DNA of 64,000 nt. It comes from Lasiodiplodia sp. COLG20 (Eukaryota > Ascomycota > Dothideomycetes > Botryosphaeriales > Botryosphaeriaceae). The translations under genes were made by a program, and so were the position numbers. Positions within the stretch are counted from its first letter, which is position 1, and every line of letters begins with the position of its first letter. Positions 1-12,094 of this stretch are shown here, piece after piece. The DNA lies in assembly GCA_009801085.1 (NCBI GenBank), contig VNWV01000001.1, positions 4,216,001 through 4,280,000 on the forward strand, in the 5' to 3' direction. The notes beneath the pieces were generated by a model, which was not told the origin of the DNA, made no database searches, and saw only the letters and a list, made by a program, of their open reading frames with translations.

Positions 1-846
1 CCATGTGTTTTTGGCATCGGCGTGAAGAGTATGGGTCAAAAGCAGGTCTCCGTGTGGGGTTCTCGCCGTGGCCAGACGGCGTTCGGTGGTACCGTAGTCG
101 AAAGCCCAAACACTGAGGCTCGTCTTGGAATCCGGGAATCGGAGTCCGAACCAGGTGAAGTTTGAAGGTCCTCCAGAGCCCCATTGGCGGTCGTACCAAG
201 TGAAGGAATTGTCGGGGTCGATTGTCAGGGAGTTCCCGGCGATTGACAAAGTTCCCTCTGTTCGGCAAGCGGGAAGAGACCATTGGTTCGTCAGTCCTGA
301 GCCGAAGAGAAAGGTTCCAGTTCCCAAATTTTGGATGGCGGTGGAAGTTGCATCAAAGCTGATGTTGAAGGAATAATCAGTAGCAGAGGCCCAGGTCTGC
401 ATAGAGGACACTGCATCTTCTGTGGGTGCGCTGAAACCGTAGTCTTCAAAGATGTATTGCACAGGGCCCTTTGTGGAGTTTTTCGGCACCACAGGAGCTT
501 CGACGACGAAGTTCTTCCAGTATTGACTTGGGTCGGCGATGTCAAGCACGGCATGCCTCACTTGTGGTTGCTGCGTCATGGTCTGGATATGAGACATGAC
601 AAAATACTGTTTTGAGTCGGACGTGGTCAGGAAGGAGCCAATATAGTAGGAGCCACCCAGTGTCTGGGATTCCGTAAGACTGTATGACGTGGGTACTTTT
701 GGCTGTGAAGGGTATGTCAGCTATATCAAGTGTGGATTGAATTTGGCTGTACGTACAGTAAATGGCGACGTATCATTGTCTGGATTGAACTTGAAGCCAG
801 TGGCACTCGAAACAAGTAGAACAGCCAATGAGAAGGCCCTCATCAT
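1..846 (-). CDS. Secreted AttH/CrtC-like (kievitone hydratase type) protein, 3' end outside window
   Basis: Seen: exon 1 at 846-757 (30 codons), a 54-nt intron 756-703 (GTACGT...CTGAC...TTCACAG), then one frame open from 702 to the window edge, giving 264 residues. The first 17 or so residues (MMRAFSLAVLLVSSATG) form a signal peptide, so the protein is probably secreted. Residues 199-205 read WYDRQWG, a motif I associate with the lipocalin-like AttH/hydroxyneurosporene synthase (CrtC) fold, which includes fungal kievitone hydratase and some cyclases of secondary metabolism. Several N-x-S/T sites fit a glycoprotein. The substrate cannot be told from sequence. The next gene on the same strand is an FAD monooxygenase, which suggests a biosynthetic pair. 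The C-terminal part and stop lie before position 1. ATG 843 would be an equally good start. Confidence 0.72.
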
Positions 847-1534
847 GAACAGAACTGTCGTAGTTTGATATCATCAGCTCGTCTACATTGGTAGCTTTTA
901 TGGATTTTGCGGGGTCAACACGAGCCACCGGTTTCCGGTCGTTTCCGGTCCGAGGATTCCGACCTCCTGAATGATGTTTGTCTGGGCTTGGCGGGAGCTG
1001 TTTCTGGTCTGTTGGAACTTGGCAATTCTATAAAGGTTAAGCCACACCGCCGTTTCGTTGTTGTCCCAAAGAGGCTCATTGCGGGCACAATGGTTGGAGT
1101 GCCGGGTAGATCCAAAGGGTGTGTGACGTGCCGGCGGAGGAGGAACGGCATGCGTAGAACACGTCATCAGCTCCGTGCGCGCGCAAAGCTAAAGCGCAAT
1201 GAAAGGTTCATCCGAGGGCAGTGTAGCGCTGCCGGATTGCACGGTGGTGGTTATGAAAGTGACAGAAGCTTCATCCACCACTCGGCAGGGCAGCAACTTG
1301 CGAGAGAGAAACCGAGCAGCTAGCGTCCAGTCAGGCCACAACCCCATGTCCGAGCGCCGGTTCAGATTTTCATGTCAGGTTCTCTTGCCCGGTCTGCGTA
1401 CGATAAGGAGATATAATTCCTAAGTAGCTTTCAGTGCAGGAAGTATTTACGCCGAACTCCAGGAACCACAGAACCTGATCTTCGCAATAGCCATTCAAAA
1501 GTAGATTACCCTCTAAGAAAAGTTGGAATTCCCT
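847..1534. other. Intergenic, no gene seen
   Basis: This stretch holds the promoter of the secreted AttH-like gene and the 3' flank of the FAD monooxygenase. Short open frames on both strands lack codon structure or motifs. I see no repeat or RNA gene. Confidence 0.6.
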
Positions 1535-4071
1535 TCAGTGCGCCTTGACATCGTCCGGCCTTCCCTCCAACCTGGCCTCCCTTGCCCACTGTCCCTCCCT
1601 CCACCACCACAATCCGGCATACACGGCTCCAGGTCCAACCAGCACTTGCCCAACAAGCACTGCCACGGCGGCGGCGACAGCGTTTTTGGTAGTGGTGAAT
1701 CCCGAGCGGCGCAGCTCCCACACCGTGTACAGCTCCCACAGCAGAATGGCGAGGGTCGAGAAGGCAAAGTCGTACTTGACGAAGATGAAGAGATGCTCCT
1801 CCCAGTTCGGGGCGCTCCACGGCTTCACGGGGTTCGGAAGGTCGGTGAACATGTTGGCAAAAGTGACGGTCGGCAGGCTCGTCAGGGCGACGAAGGCGAA
1901 GAAGGCGACGTGCACCAGGGCGGATAGCCAGAATGCGACCTTATAAGCCTCCCGCAGCACAGGCACGTCGCGTTTCTCATAGATATCGAACGGACCTTGG
2001 GGCTTGACGGCTTCAAGGGCGCGCTTCCCGATGTTGGTGAGCAGTGCCACCCAGACAGGAATGAACTGCCAGAAGGCGATGGCGCCCTGGTGCGTGTGCG
2101 GGTTGGCGTACGGCAGGAACATCAAAATAGTAGGGACGGCAAACCCAAAGATAGTGGCTGGAAGGACGGAGCGGGCGGCGGCGAGCGGGACAGGGCGGCC
2201 AATGGCGCGGCTGTGCGTCGGAGAGGAAGTGAAGTAGGCCGAGAGCAGGAAGTAGAGCGGCGCGATGACACCGATGCCCTGGAGCTGATAGGCGATGCCG
2301 AACAGCACGGGCAGCGCGAGGATGTTCATACGGTTCGCAGCACGGTAGCCCTCGACGGTCCAGATGATCAGCACCGGGAAGAGCAGCGCGAGCAGGTACG
2401 CAAACTGGGCCGGATGAGACGGATCCTCGCCGTACACCGAGTCGCCGAAGCACGCAGACAGCATGGCGAGCATCCCGTCGACCGGCCCGATGCCCGTATA
2501 CCGCCTGCGCAGCTCCGCGCCGTCCAGGAACGTCTGAGTCGGCGCCAGATCGAAGTCGATGCGCATCCCCATCTTCGCCACTGCCAGCAGCCCCGCGAAG
2601 ACGGCCGCGCCGACCTTCCAGCTCACGGCCTGCACCGCGCCCGGCAACGGCGGAGCCGGCAGCTCGTCCTCGTACGGCTCGAAGCGCGGGCGCCGCGGCA
2701 TCGGCAGCACCGGCAGCCGCATGGCGGCCGCTGCCGACTGGGCCGCCATGGCGAGCGTGCCGTCCGGGCCGGACCGCGGCACCACCTGCCGCGCGATGAA
2801 CTCGTGCAGTGGCGTCTCGAGTGCCATGAAGGCCTGTTGCTTGTGCCCGGCTTCGACGAGCGCCGAGACACGGGCGTGCCGCACGTCCTGAGCCTTTTGG
2901 AAGGCGGCGGTGATGGCGGCGTCAGTGACGGGCGCCTTGGATTTGAGCATGCTGATGATCTCGGTGACGAGGGCGGCGGCGGTTTCGATGGCTGAGTTGC
3001 CGCCCTGGCCCGAGATGGGGTTGAACTTGTGGACTGAGTCGCCGACGAGGAAAATGCGGCCAAAGTGCCACTTGGTGCACACGAACTCGGGCAGGGCCGT
3101 CAGGACGGCCGACATTTGGCTCTTGTAGAGATCGCCGAACTTGACCCCTTCCATGATGACGTCGTCCCAGCACTTTTCCGCCAGCGCCTTCTCCTCCTGC
3201 TTGGTGAACCGCCGCGGGATCTCGCCCTCCATGTTGCGGAGCGTGCGCTCGTTCTTCAGGAACAGAAACCAGTATATGCGCCCGCCGGGTCCATCAACCA
3301 CGAGGTAGCTACGTCCATGGTTGGTTATCATGTGCGACGACTCTTCCTCGAATCCCTCGACCGGGTGCGAGATGCCGAACATGCACGTGTAGTCGCACGT
3401 CACATCTGCTGGCGTCAATTACAGCTTAGTCGAGCATGCTTCGGCTGCTTACCTGTCTGGTCTGACTTGGGGATGTAGCCCGGCGACAGCTCATCGGCCA
3501 GCCGCCACATTTCTTTTCTCACCGTACTATGCACTCCGTCGGCACCCACCAAGATATCTCCCGTGTATGTCGAGCCGTCTTTGGTCGTGACTTGGATCCC
3601 GTCTTTCAGTTGCTTGACACTAGCCACTCGCTTATCCGTGAGGACCTTGGACTTGTTCTGGAGGTGGTCGTAGAAGACTTGGATGGCCATCTGCCGGTCG
3701 ATGAATACCGGATCGTAGCCATGCCTGTAATGGTTAGCTCAAAATCACCAAGATATGTTTTACTCGTACCTTGCAATGAAGTGCTTGTAGGCATCTTGAG
3801 TCTCGCCAAGAATCTTTCCGTCGGGTGACTTCAAGTACATTTCCGTCATCTTTCTGTCGAGTTTGGCCCGGATTCCGTCGAAGCACCCAATCTGATCCAA
3901 GACACGGCAGCCGTTGGGGAAGAAGCCAATGCTGGCTCCCACCTGCGGTGCAATCTCTGGGTATGCTTCGAGCACAACGAAGTCGATGCCGAGCTGCTCC
4001 AGCATGTTGGCCAATACCAACCCGGCTATACTGCCGCCTGCAATGATGACTTTGAATTTCGGGTTTGCCAT
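1535..4071 (-). CDS. FAD-dependent monooxygenase fused to a polytopic membrane domain
   Basis: Three exons, 4071-3770, 3724-3453 and 3405-1535, give 814 aa; introns are 45 and 47 nt with GT..AG ends. The N-terminus has a Rossmann FAD motif ([10 protein letters not shown], about residues 7-16), then GADGVHS near 161 and [25 protein letters not shown] FAD-ribose binding near 310, as in PaxM-type monooxygenases of fungal secondary metabolism. From about residue 440 to the end follow some eight hydrophobic segments rich in Trp and Pro, so the enzyme should sit in the ER membrane. The membrane half recalls the polytopic cyclase-like proteins of fungal meroterpenoid pathways, but I am not sure of that family. 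ATG 4071 starts [10 protein letters not shown]; the frame is open further upstream, but this start puts the FAD motif at the usual place. An epoxidation or hydroxylation coupled to a membrane step is inferred. Confidence 0.85.
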
Positions 4072-5065
4072 GATGCGATGAACGATGAGTTTCTGCTTGC
4101 ATCTGTTCCCAGTCGGCCGCAGGGGATAAGATATATACACTTCACCCCGCATAGCGACAATGCTATAGCCGGTAGCCACCGGTCCACCACTATCCGAAAT
4201 GCCAAGCCTTGAGCCGGACCGGCCAGCGACTGAAGCCCTTGCCGGTGCCCTTACGCTCCGAGTACCGAGAATCGTGCTTGGCCTTTCGATTCGTCCACTC
4301 GTACTCGTATAACTTATACGTTGTGAGGGGCCCGCAAAAACCAGGAGAACCCCCGCTTACCGCCGGCTCCCGCCGGTCGGTGGCGGAAAGCAAACCGCGT
4401 ACTTTTAGAAGTAAATAGGTAGAGAAAAGCTGTGCAAGCCGAGAATCCGATTGGTAGATTATCCATGAATAGAAAGGTTTCTGAACACGCTTACCTTCAT
4501 CCTCCAGTCGAGAAACTTCTGGGGCCAAAACCGAGTATTTGCCGTTCAACAATTCTATTGCAACGAGTGCCATACGCAGGGATTTGCAGGTTTCTTGCCA
4601 CATCAAAAGCGTTAAAAACTTCTGCTTCTGGGGAGTTTTCTCGTTCGGGTGTGGCAATCACTTCTGATCCATCTATGTCACGCGGCTGCCACACGAACTT
4701 TTAAGACTCAACCGCTCAATCGAGAACATCTTCTAACGCTCGATTGAGCCTCACATTCCCGACAATGTCGCGCACCTGGTAAGTTCTCTCCCCCATCGTC
4801 GAGTTGCCATGTTCATGTTTCTGAGTCTCTGGCCAGCGATACGATATTGCATATTGGCGGCAGATCTTAGCATCAGGGGCAATCTACTCGTCAACAGGTC
4901 AGGTAATTGGCATGGTGTTGAGGTTTCCAGCTAATGAATAAGAGCTTAGATACGTATCGGTGGGCGCGATGGTGGAACTCGACGACCGAGAAGATATCCA
5001 TGTACTACCACGGCTGCTGTGCCCCATGTGATTTTTAAGTCAACTATCTATTCTATATCTAACGG
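4072..5065. other. Intergenic with a possible gene remnant
   Basis: Apart from the monooxygenase promoter there is no complete gene. On the minus strand about 4,500-4,700 has coding-like text running to a good donor (GTAAGCG, near 4,497), but no matching downstream exon was found. It may be a relic. Confidence 0.4.
4131..4137 (-). promoter_or_regulatory. TATA-like element upstream of the FAD monooxygenase
   Basis: TATATAT on the minus strand, 60 bp before ATG 4071 and next to a CTTATC (GATA-type) site. Its position is plausible for a core promoter; function is inferred. Confidence 0.35.
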
Positions 5066-6933
5066 CTACCCCTTAAGGGTTGCATTAACGTTTCTGACAC
5101 GCCATAACTGCCTTGTGGGAGCAGGAGCCGAAATGGACGCAATAGCACCTGTCTGAGACAGCTCAATCACGGGCGTTGGAGCCGAGACAGCAGTACCAGC
5201 GTCCGCATCGTTTGGCTCGGGCTCAACGAGTTCCTCAACGGGCTGCATCTCTTGCTTCAACAGCACTATATCCTCCTCCTTGTTCATGCCCAGCTCGGCC
5301 AGCTCCTCGTCGTTGAGGTGCAGCTCGGTAAAGACATATGGATCCAGCTGGAGATCTTCGAGGTTCATGCCGTCCATGTCAATCTCGACGACATCGAGAG
5401 TCTGGAGGAATGTGGTGTTGGTGCCCATCGCTGCAGGTGTCTCGTCTCGATTCAGCCATGGTGCACTGGCAACATCTGTGGCCGGGCTGAAGTATCCAAT
5501 GAGTCCACCAATCGGGTTGCGCATTCCTGTTTCTGTGGACCATTTATAGTCCACAAACGTTCTGGTCCGAACTCTTAGTTCCTGCTGATGCTTCTGACTT
5601 GGTGAGCGATGACTTACGGGTCGTTTGGCAGAGCTTGGACGCCGTGATTATGAACAGTCACTGGGCTGTCGAGGTTGCTGGTGAACTTGTGCTCGTAGGT
5701 GGCTACACAATTTGTTAAGCGGGGTCTCTCAACCGCAAGATCATCTACTTACACCAACATTCCGAACCACGGGTCCGAGAATCAAACTATGGGAGATTAC
5801 ATTAGCTTGTTTTCATTGTGTTGTAGTCTATCCATCTCACCCCGTATTTCTGGTTAGTAATTTCTAGTCTTATTCGACTAAACTTAGAAAATCTACGCCT
5901 CATAGCGGGCGAGAAAGTCGTTTATCTTAGCCGACTCCTCCCGAAGACTGTGCAGCGATGTTTGAAACGTGCTTGATAGAGACTGTAGCAGCTGTGTAAT
6001 AAGTAGCTGTCCTGTCTGTAGCCGCTCTACCTTCTTGTTTACCTTTTCATGGCGTGCACTCAGCTCGGCCAATTCCAGTTCTAGCTTCTCAACCGCGGCC
6101 TTTAGCCTGTTAGTATTGGCTAGAGAAAACGTTTTGATATCCCCACGCAGTCGCGCATGTTCTTCCATTTGCGTGTTGCACTCCTGGCTTTTTTCCCTGA
6201 ACGCGTCCTCGAGTGGCTGCTGGTCATGTTGCAGGCGGTGCTGTACTGCCTGCAAGACCTGCGCGCATACCTCCGCATGATGTTGTTTTTCTTGCAGGAG
6301 AACAGAGTACTTGAATGGCTGGCCCCGCGACGACGTTGCGAGCGTAGCGATGAAACGGTCGATTTCCATCTGCTCTGTCACCTGAGTATCACCGGTTGGC
6401 AGTATGCGCCGCAAGATCAGTCGCCAAAGCGATACATCCCGGTGGTCCTCTGATGATGGTGGAAGGCCCGAAATATGGTACAGACCCTCGCCCACCACTG
6501 CTGGGGTGTAATCATCGGCGGAAAGCTATCTCCGTGTGAGCATAACACAGCAAGTGTGGGGAGAGAGCCTGAAACCTACGACGGTAAACCGCTTCACTGC
6601 GAAGTCCCAGTCTCCCACATCGAGGTGCAGGAATTCTTCAGCGGGGTCGCGCTCGCCACGACCCGGCCGAGGAGCATGAAGCGTAGCAAGCCGAGTGTCC
6701 GGGTCAAGATGTAGCAGGAACGTCACATGATGTCGAAACTCAAGCACTGCCAGCGTCGGATTATCCTGATCGCGTTGGGCTTGAATCCGTTCTTTAAGTG
6801 TTGTGTTGGGAAAGGAGAACCGGATGACCTGGATGGACTGAGGTGCCAGATGCCGCAGGATGTTGAAAGCGGACCCTACGGGATGGCGGATCTGGCTGGA
6901 CTCTGAGGCCCTCTCTGACGTTTTCCGTCTCAT
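5066..6933 (-). CDS. Six-exon coiled-coil protein, family not recognised
   Basis: Exons 6933-6580, 6525-5897, 5849-5841 (9 nt), 5786-5755, 5702-5618 and 5561-5066 join in frame to 535 codons (534 aa). Introns have good signals (for example GTAGAT..ACTAACCAG and GTAAGT..GGAACTAAGAG..CCAG). Residues about 1-165 look like a compact beta-rich domain, about 170-325 are a long heptad-type coiled coil rich in Glu, Gln, Leu and Lys, and the C-terminal 160 residues are acidic (repeated Asp-Leu-Glu text) with a Pro/Ala-rich tail. Skipping the 9-nt exon also keeps the frame, so two isoforms are possible. ATG 6933 is the first ATG before the conserved-looking part, although the frame is open further upstream. 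I know no family with this layout. A dimeric scaffold or DNA-associated protein is only a guess. Confidence 0.6.
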
Positions 6934-7860
6934 TGTTGTGGGAAGGTTGAGGTGGTCGGGGACTTTGAATTGGTAGCCCCCATAACGCAAATGGGGGGAA
7001 AGGGGTCTTTCTAGACGATCGTCTCGGGCACGCTTTGCACTCCCTGATGACCATGCGCACAGGTATGAAGTTGTCTCATCAACCACACTGTTCGCATAGA
7101 GCCTTGTATAAGTTTTGTGGTTCTGCTTATTTTTCATTTCACAGTCCGCGCCCGGATCACAGGTGCCACCCTCCATGTTTACCAAATTTCAAATCTACCT
7201 CTGAAACGCCACAGGCACTCCCCTCATCAACCACATTTAATCTACCAATCCACCTTCGCCGTTGTTACAGTCAACAAAGTGGAACACCAGCTCCGGCCCC
7301 GCCAATACAGCCCGGAGACTGCTCTTCCAGCTTAAATGCAAATTTCTCAGCGCAATAGAAATAAGCCCCTCGGGCTCTCGGGGACGTAGTCCGATGCATC
7401 TCAGAAGCCTCGCAGTGTGGTATTTACACAGCACGCCTCTTCTCCCGCTAGAACGGTCGGATGCGAGAGTAGAGTAGAACGTCCTCATTTACTCTCGAAA
7501 AAAGCTCATCGACCTCCGCAGAGTACTGTAGCGAATACTTCTTATTAATGTGGAGAAAGCGGCTGCAAGATCTCTTTCTCGTTCCTTCCAATCACACGGA
7601 TTACCTCATAGAGCAGTTCGACCTCTTGCAAAGAAACTACTCTACAAGTATAGCACTAACAACTTCTGCATCAAAATTGGCTACGAATGTCCTAGCAGCG
7701 ATCTCTGCCACAACTACATCTACCGGTGGCTCGGCCAGTACCACATGCACTAGCCAGCTAGTTTTAGCTATAAGACCTCCCTTACTATACGAAATTCTTA
7801 CTAGGAACTATAATGTCAGTACAGGTAATGCACGTAAGACTACTAAGAACTATAACTACT
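6934..7860. other. Promoter region and transition to the AT-rich block
   Basis: The first part is the 5' flank of the coiled-coil gene. From about 7,540 the composition drifts toward AT-rich text; a 104-codon plus frame at 7,548-7,862 sits on this transition and shows no family motif. No gene is supported. Confidence 0.5.
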
Positions 7861-8350
7861 AGTTTAATAAGATAGTATATTTACCTCTACCATACGAGCT
7901 AGATACTATCTATAAGAAAACCTCGTATAGATCTTCGAATATTATCTTTAAAGACTATTTTTGTAGAATTCGATAGTCTCTTTTTTAAAACGTATTAGCG
8001 TTACGTCTAATTTATTAAATTAGTAGTTTTATAACGCTAAATAGTCTAACGACGCTATATACTAATAATAACGATTATATTAGATACGACGTTAATAGTC
8101 TTTATAAATAAGACTATACTATAGAAAAAAATATTAAAGAGAGCGGCGTTAAAGCGAAAATAAAAGTAGATAAGACGTAAATACGTAACTAATCTAGTAA
8201 TAGTTATAAACGTATACTAGAATAGTTACTAAAAAAGTTAAAAAGAACTACGATAGAGATTTTAATAATAAATAAGCGATAGTATAGCGCTAGTAAAGCC
8301 GTCGTTATTAATACGTAGTTAAGTATCTCTTTTTTAATCTATATATCTAT

Positions 8351-8876
8351 CTATTATAAACTCTAAGAAATACGAACTTTATAACTTTAAAAGTAAAAAG
8401 TCCGTACGATAAAGTTCGTTATAAGAATTAGTAAGTATTACGAATTCTAAAAAATATAAACTTTATAACTTTAAAAATAGAAAGTTCGTATAGAAAAACT
8501 TATTATAAGAACTAACGAGTCTTACGAGTAAAAGAGCTATATAATTCTAAATTTTATATAAAAATCTAGAGAATACGAAATAATAGCGCGTACGAAAATA
8601 CTAGTAGATAGTAGTAGAAGTTTATATAAAAAGAACGTCTATAAGAACGCGATAATATTACGAATTTTAAAAAATATAGACTTTATAACTTTAAGAGTAG
8701 AAAGCCCATATAAAAAAACTCGTCGTAAGAATTAATAAGCCTCGCGAATAAAAGAACCGTACGACTCTAGACTTTATACGAAAATCTAGAGAATACGAAA
8801 TAACGACGCGTACGAAAATACTAGTAGATAGTAGTTAAAGTCTATATAAGAAGAACGTCTACGAGAACGTAGTAAC
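8351..8876. repeat. Tandem duplication of about 220 bp inside the RIP block
   Basis: A unit beginning at 8,437 (attacgaattctaa) recurs at 8,657 (attacgaattttaa) and stays alignable for about 220 bp, for example the shared text ctagagaatacgaaata. A partial third copy of the first 80 bp precedes it (8,351-8,436). The copies differ mainly at C/T and G/A positions. Confidence 0.75.
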
Positions 8877-9837
8877 TTTAAAAAAAAGTACGAACTAGAA
8901 AATTCTCTATAAAATAAAGAACTATAGAGTCTAGCTAAAAGCTAAACATCTAGATATATAATCGTTTTAAAGTAGCGTACGAAGATAAAAAGCTAAAAGA
9001 TAAATAGAAAAAAAACGAATAAGATATAATATAATATTACGATTATTTAAAAGTCTAAGAAACGTCTCTAAGTGTTTAAATTATATACGATTTATAGTAA
9101 GTTCTTACGAGCTCGAACTTATAACGACTTAATCTAAGTTCTTATAAGCTAAAGCTTATAAGAGCTTCTTAGATTATAACTAGCTTTTCTATAGTATATA
9201 AATATACTTATTAGCTAGACTATTAATTTTTTATAGTTAATTTAAAGTTTTAATTAAGACTCTTTAGTTAAAGATAATCGACTTACTATATATTATATAA
9301 TTATATAATACTCTTTTATCTAATTATTATTCTCTCTCTCTTATCTCTTTAAGATAAACTCTACGGTTTATTTAATTTACTAAGTAATTTTAAAGCTTAG
9401 TAGAAAAAGTCTACTATTATACTTTAACTATTATTTTTATAAGAGAAGAAAGATAGTTATTAAGATTATTAACTAAATAGAAAGTATTAAACCTAGTATA
9501 AAGAATTACTAACGAATAGATATAGTCTAAGACGAAATAAATAACGTCTTTATAGAACCGCTTTCGTAGCTAACTATAGCCGACTTATAGTATATAATCT
9601 AACGTAACTAGAAGTAGCTAAAATAGCTTTAATAAAAGTTATATAATTAATAAATAAAAAACGAAAAACTAGTAACTTAGCTTTATAACGCGTAGTAGTC
9701 GACTCTATTCTTTACGACTTTTATAGTTACGCTATTAGAGACGTCTACTCTACGACTTAACCCGAGGGTTAAGATTTTAAAACTAACGGCCCTACCGTCG
9801 GGGTTTTAAGGGGGGCGTCGGGGTTTTACGGCTTCTT

Positions 9838-10120
9838 TAAAAATTTCGTCGCGGCGTCGATCTACGAGTCGGACGGCGCGGGTTTAGTACGCGAGCTCGC
9901 GTGGTATCTTCGACGGCCGTCGCGCTAGAGCTCGTCGAAGGTTTCTACTCGCTAACTCTAAAATTTCGTCGAGGTTTTAGAGATTTATAAAATATTTCGT
10001 CGTAGCGTCGATCTATAGACGTAGTAGTATAAATTTAGTATACGAGCTCGCGCGATATCTTTGATAGCCGTCGCGCTAGAACTCGTCGAAGTTCTCGCTC
10101 GTTAGAGATATAAACTAATA
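9838..10120. repeat. Two direct repeats of about 151 bp, GC-rich and RIP-mutated
   Basis: Text beginning atttcgtcgcggcgtcgatc at 9,843 recurs at 9,994 as atttcgtcgtagcgtcgatc and both continue through an acgagctcgcg core and a gccgtcgcgctagagctcgtcgaag-like stretch. The second copy carries more C-to-T and G-to-A changes than the first. Confidence 0.7.
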
Positions 10121-10353
10121 ACTCTAAAGCTTTTTAAAGTTCTTTTAAAAAGATTAAGCTATAAACTAGGTTTATCTTAAGTATATTAATTCTATATAGT
10201 TCGAGACTCTCTATTAGTAGGTACGCTTTTAGAATCTAGAAAAAACGATTTATACCGAATAGATTTTTTTTTTATACTACGGCCTACTCTAATAGCTATT
10301 TTAATAGATAAAAGCTTTAGCACCCTAATCTTATAGTAATAACGGCTATAATC

Positions 10354-10375
10354 TATATATATATATATATATATA
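10354..10375. repeat. TA dinucleotide microsatellite
   Basis: An uninterrupted alternating TA run of about 22 bp within the AT-rich block. Confidence 0.85.
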
Positions 10376-11387
10376 TTTTTTATTTTAAAAAAGAAAGGAG
10401 AACCTCTTTAACTAGATAGAAGAGAAACTAGCTATTTAATTAAACTAAGCCTAGTAAATATCTATATTTATACTACTTTTTCTCTCTCTCTCTCTTCTAT
10501 TCTCGTCTTTATTAGAGTTATCTTTTATATTATTCTTTTCTTTTAACTCTTTAATCAGCCGTTTATTTTCTATTCTAGTATTATTTTTAAATACTTTAAA
10601 GCTAACCTCTTTAAACGGATCTATAAACGATTAGAATCTAATCTAACTAGTTAGTCTTAAAATCGAAATTATCTTATCTTTCTTATAGATTTTAAAGTTA
10701 CTTCTACTATTAGAGAATAGATACTTTACGTTTATAAATAAGATATATCTTAAGATGGTAAAGTCTCTATTATAGTAGTAGATAACGTTTTTACTAACCC
10801 TTCTCTTAGTCGTCTTTAGTATGTAGAAAAAGCTTGATAGCTTTAGATCGAGCTTATAATATTTAAGATCGTTTCGCTTAAAGAAGATTAGATCTTTTAG
10901 AGAGACGTTAGAGACGGATTAGCTAGCGGTCTTTTAGACGAGGCGGCTAAAATTAGACCTACTCTTTACTAAAGACTAGATTTTTATCTTCTCTTACGTC
11001 GCTTTCGTCTAGAACTTTAACGATCTTAACGGATATATTATATCTAAGAATTAGAAAGAAGAGTAGACCGTTAGTTCTATAGCGTCCGTCTAGATTTAGA
11101 GTATAGAGTAAGAGTAAGAGTACTATACTTACTTATAATTATAAGGCTTTTTAGAAGACGTTTCTTCTACGTTAATCGTATTATTAGACTTTACGTAAAA
11201 CGTAAGCGGGAGAATCGGTATATTAACTAGAACGTAGAGTTATAATAATAGCGAAGATAGTCGTAGCTGTAGTCGCGATCGCGGTTATAGTCGTAGTCGT
11301 AGTCGTAATCTATATCTATTTACTTAGATTTAAGAGATAGAACGAAGAGTTTATATACGTTTATCTAAACGTCTTTAAGCTATCTAA

Positions 11388-11615
11388 TAGAGTAGCGCTA
11401 AGATTAATTTAAGAGAGTTAACGCTAACGTTAGCTAGCTAATAAGATAAAGATAGCGTCTTAGTTAACTAGAAAGAGTAGCGCTAAAAAATAGCTAAGAG
11501 AGAGTTAACGCTCTAATCTTTAGCTAATAAGATAAAGATAGCGTCTTAGTTAACTAGATAGAGTAGCGCTAAGAGATAGCTAAGAGAGAGTTAACGCTCT
11601 AAAAGATACTAAAAG
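11388..11615. repeat. 86-87-bp tandem repeat, about 2.7 copies
   Basis: The phrase ttaacgct recurs at 11,418, 11,505 and 11,591. The unit contains ataagataaagatagcgtct and gagtagcgctaa. A truncated copy precedes the first full unit. Confidence 0.75.
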
Positions 11616-11837
11616 AGTAACGTTAGAGATCGTTAGTTAATAGATAACGTCTAAGAATAAACGAAAAGAGTAACGTTAAGAATAAGAGTAAAGATAAGAT
11701 AACGGCTTTAACTACTAGTTAGAGTCTAGATTAAAGATATATATAAAGACGTATTAAAGCTATTCTTTTCTTCTTCTTTCTTTTTACTTATCTACTATAC
11801 GATAGCTTTATCTTTACCTACGACTCTAGCTCTATCT

Positions 11838-11880
<43 letters not shown>
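11838..11880. repeat. ACG trinucleotide microsatellite
   Basis: About 14 uninterrupted ACG units. The run has only CpG, ApC and GpA steps, so it offers no CpA target to RIP. Confidence 0.9.
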
Positions 11881-11927
11881 TTTAGCCCTACTATAACTCT
11901 TCTTATCTATTATTAAGAACTCGATTT

Positions 11928-11994
11928 AAAAAAAAAAAAAAAAAACCAGTCGGTTTTATTCTAAATACGATCTAAAAAAAAAAAAAAAAAAAAA
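11928..11994. repeat. Two poly-A runs
   Basis: A runs of about 18 nt (11,928-11,945) and 21 nt (11,974-11,994) separated by 28 bp. They could mark a retroelement tail but also arise in AT-rich DNA. Confidence 0.6.
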
Positions 11995-12094
11995 TTCTAA
12001 GTATTATTCTAACCTCTCTTATTAAAGCTACTCGTTTATTCGTATCTATATAAAGTATAAACTAATTCTATTTATAGATTAAACCCTATCTTAA

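Noticed and set aside
907..1323. 138-codon plus-strand frame between the first two genes
   Set aside because: Overlaps frames in two other phases and shows no domain text.
1997..2995. Long plus-strand frame opposite the FAD monooxygenase
   Set aside because: Arg/Gly/Asp-rich shadow of a GC-rich coding exon on the other strand; the minus frame has FAD motifs and membrane segments.
7548..7862. Plus-strand frame at the edge of the RIP block as a gene
   Set aside because: Ser/Thr-rich, no motif, lies on the composition transition and runs into mutated DNA.
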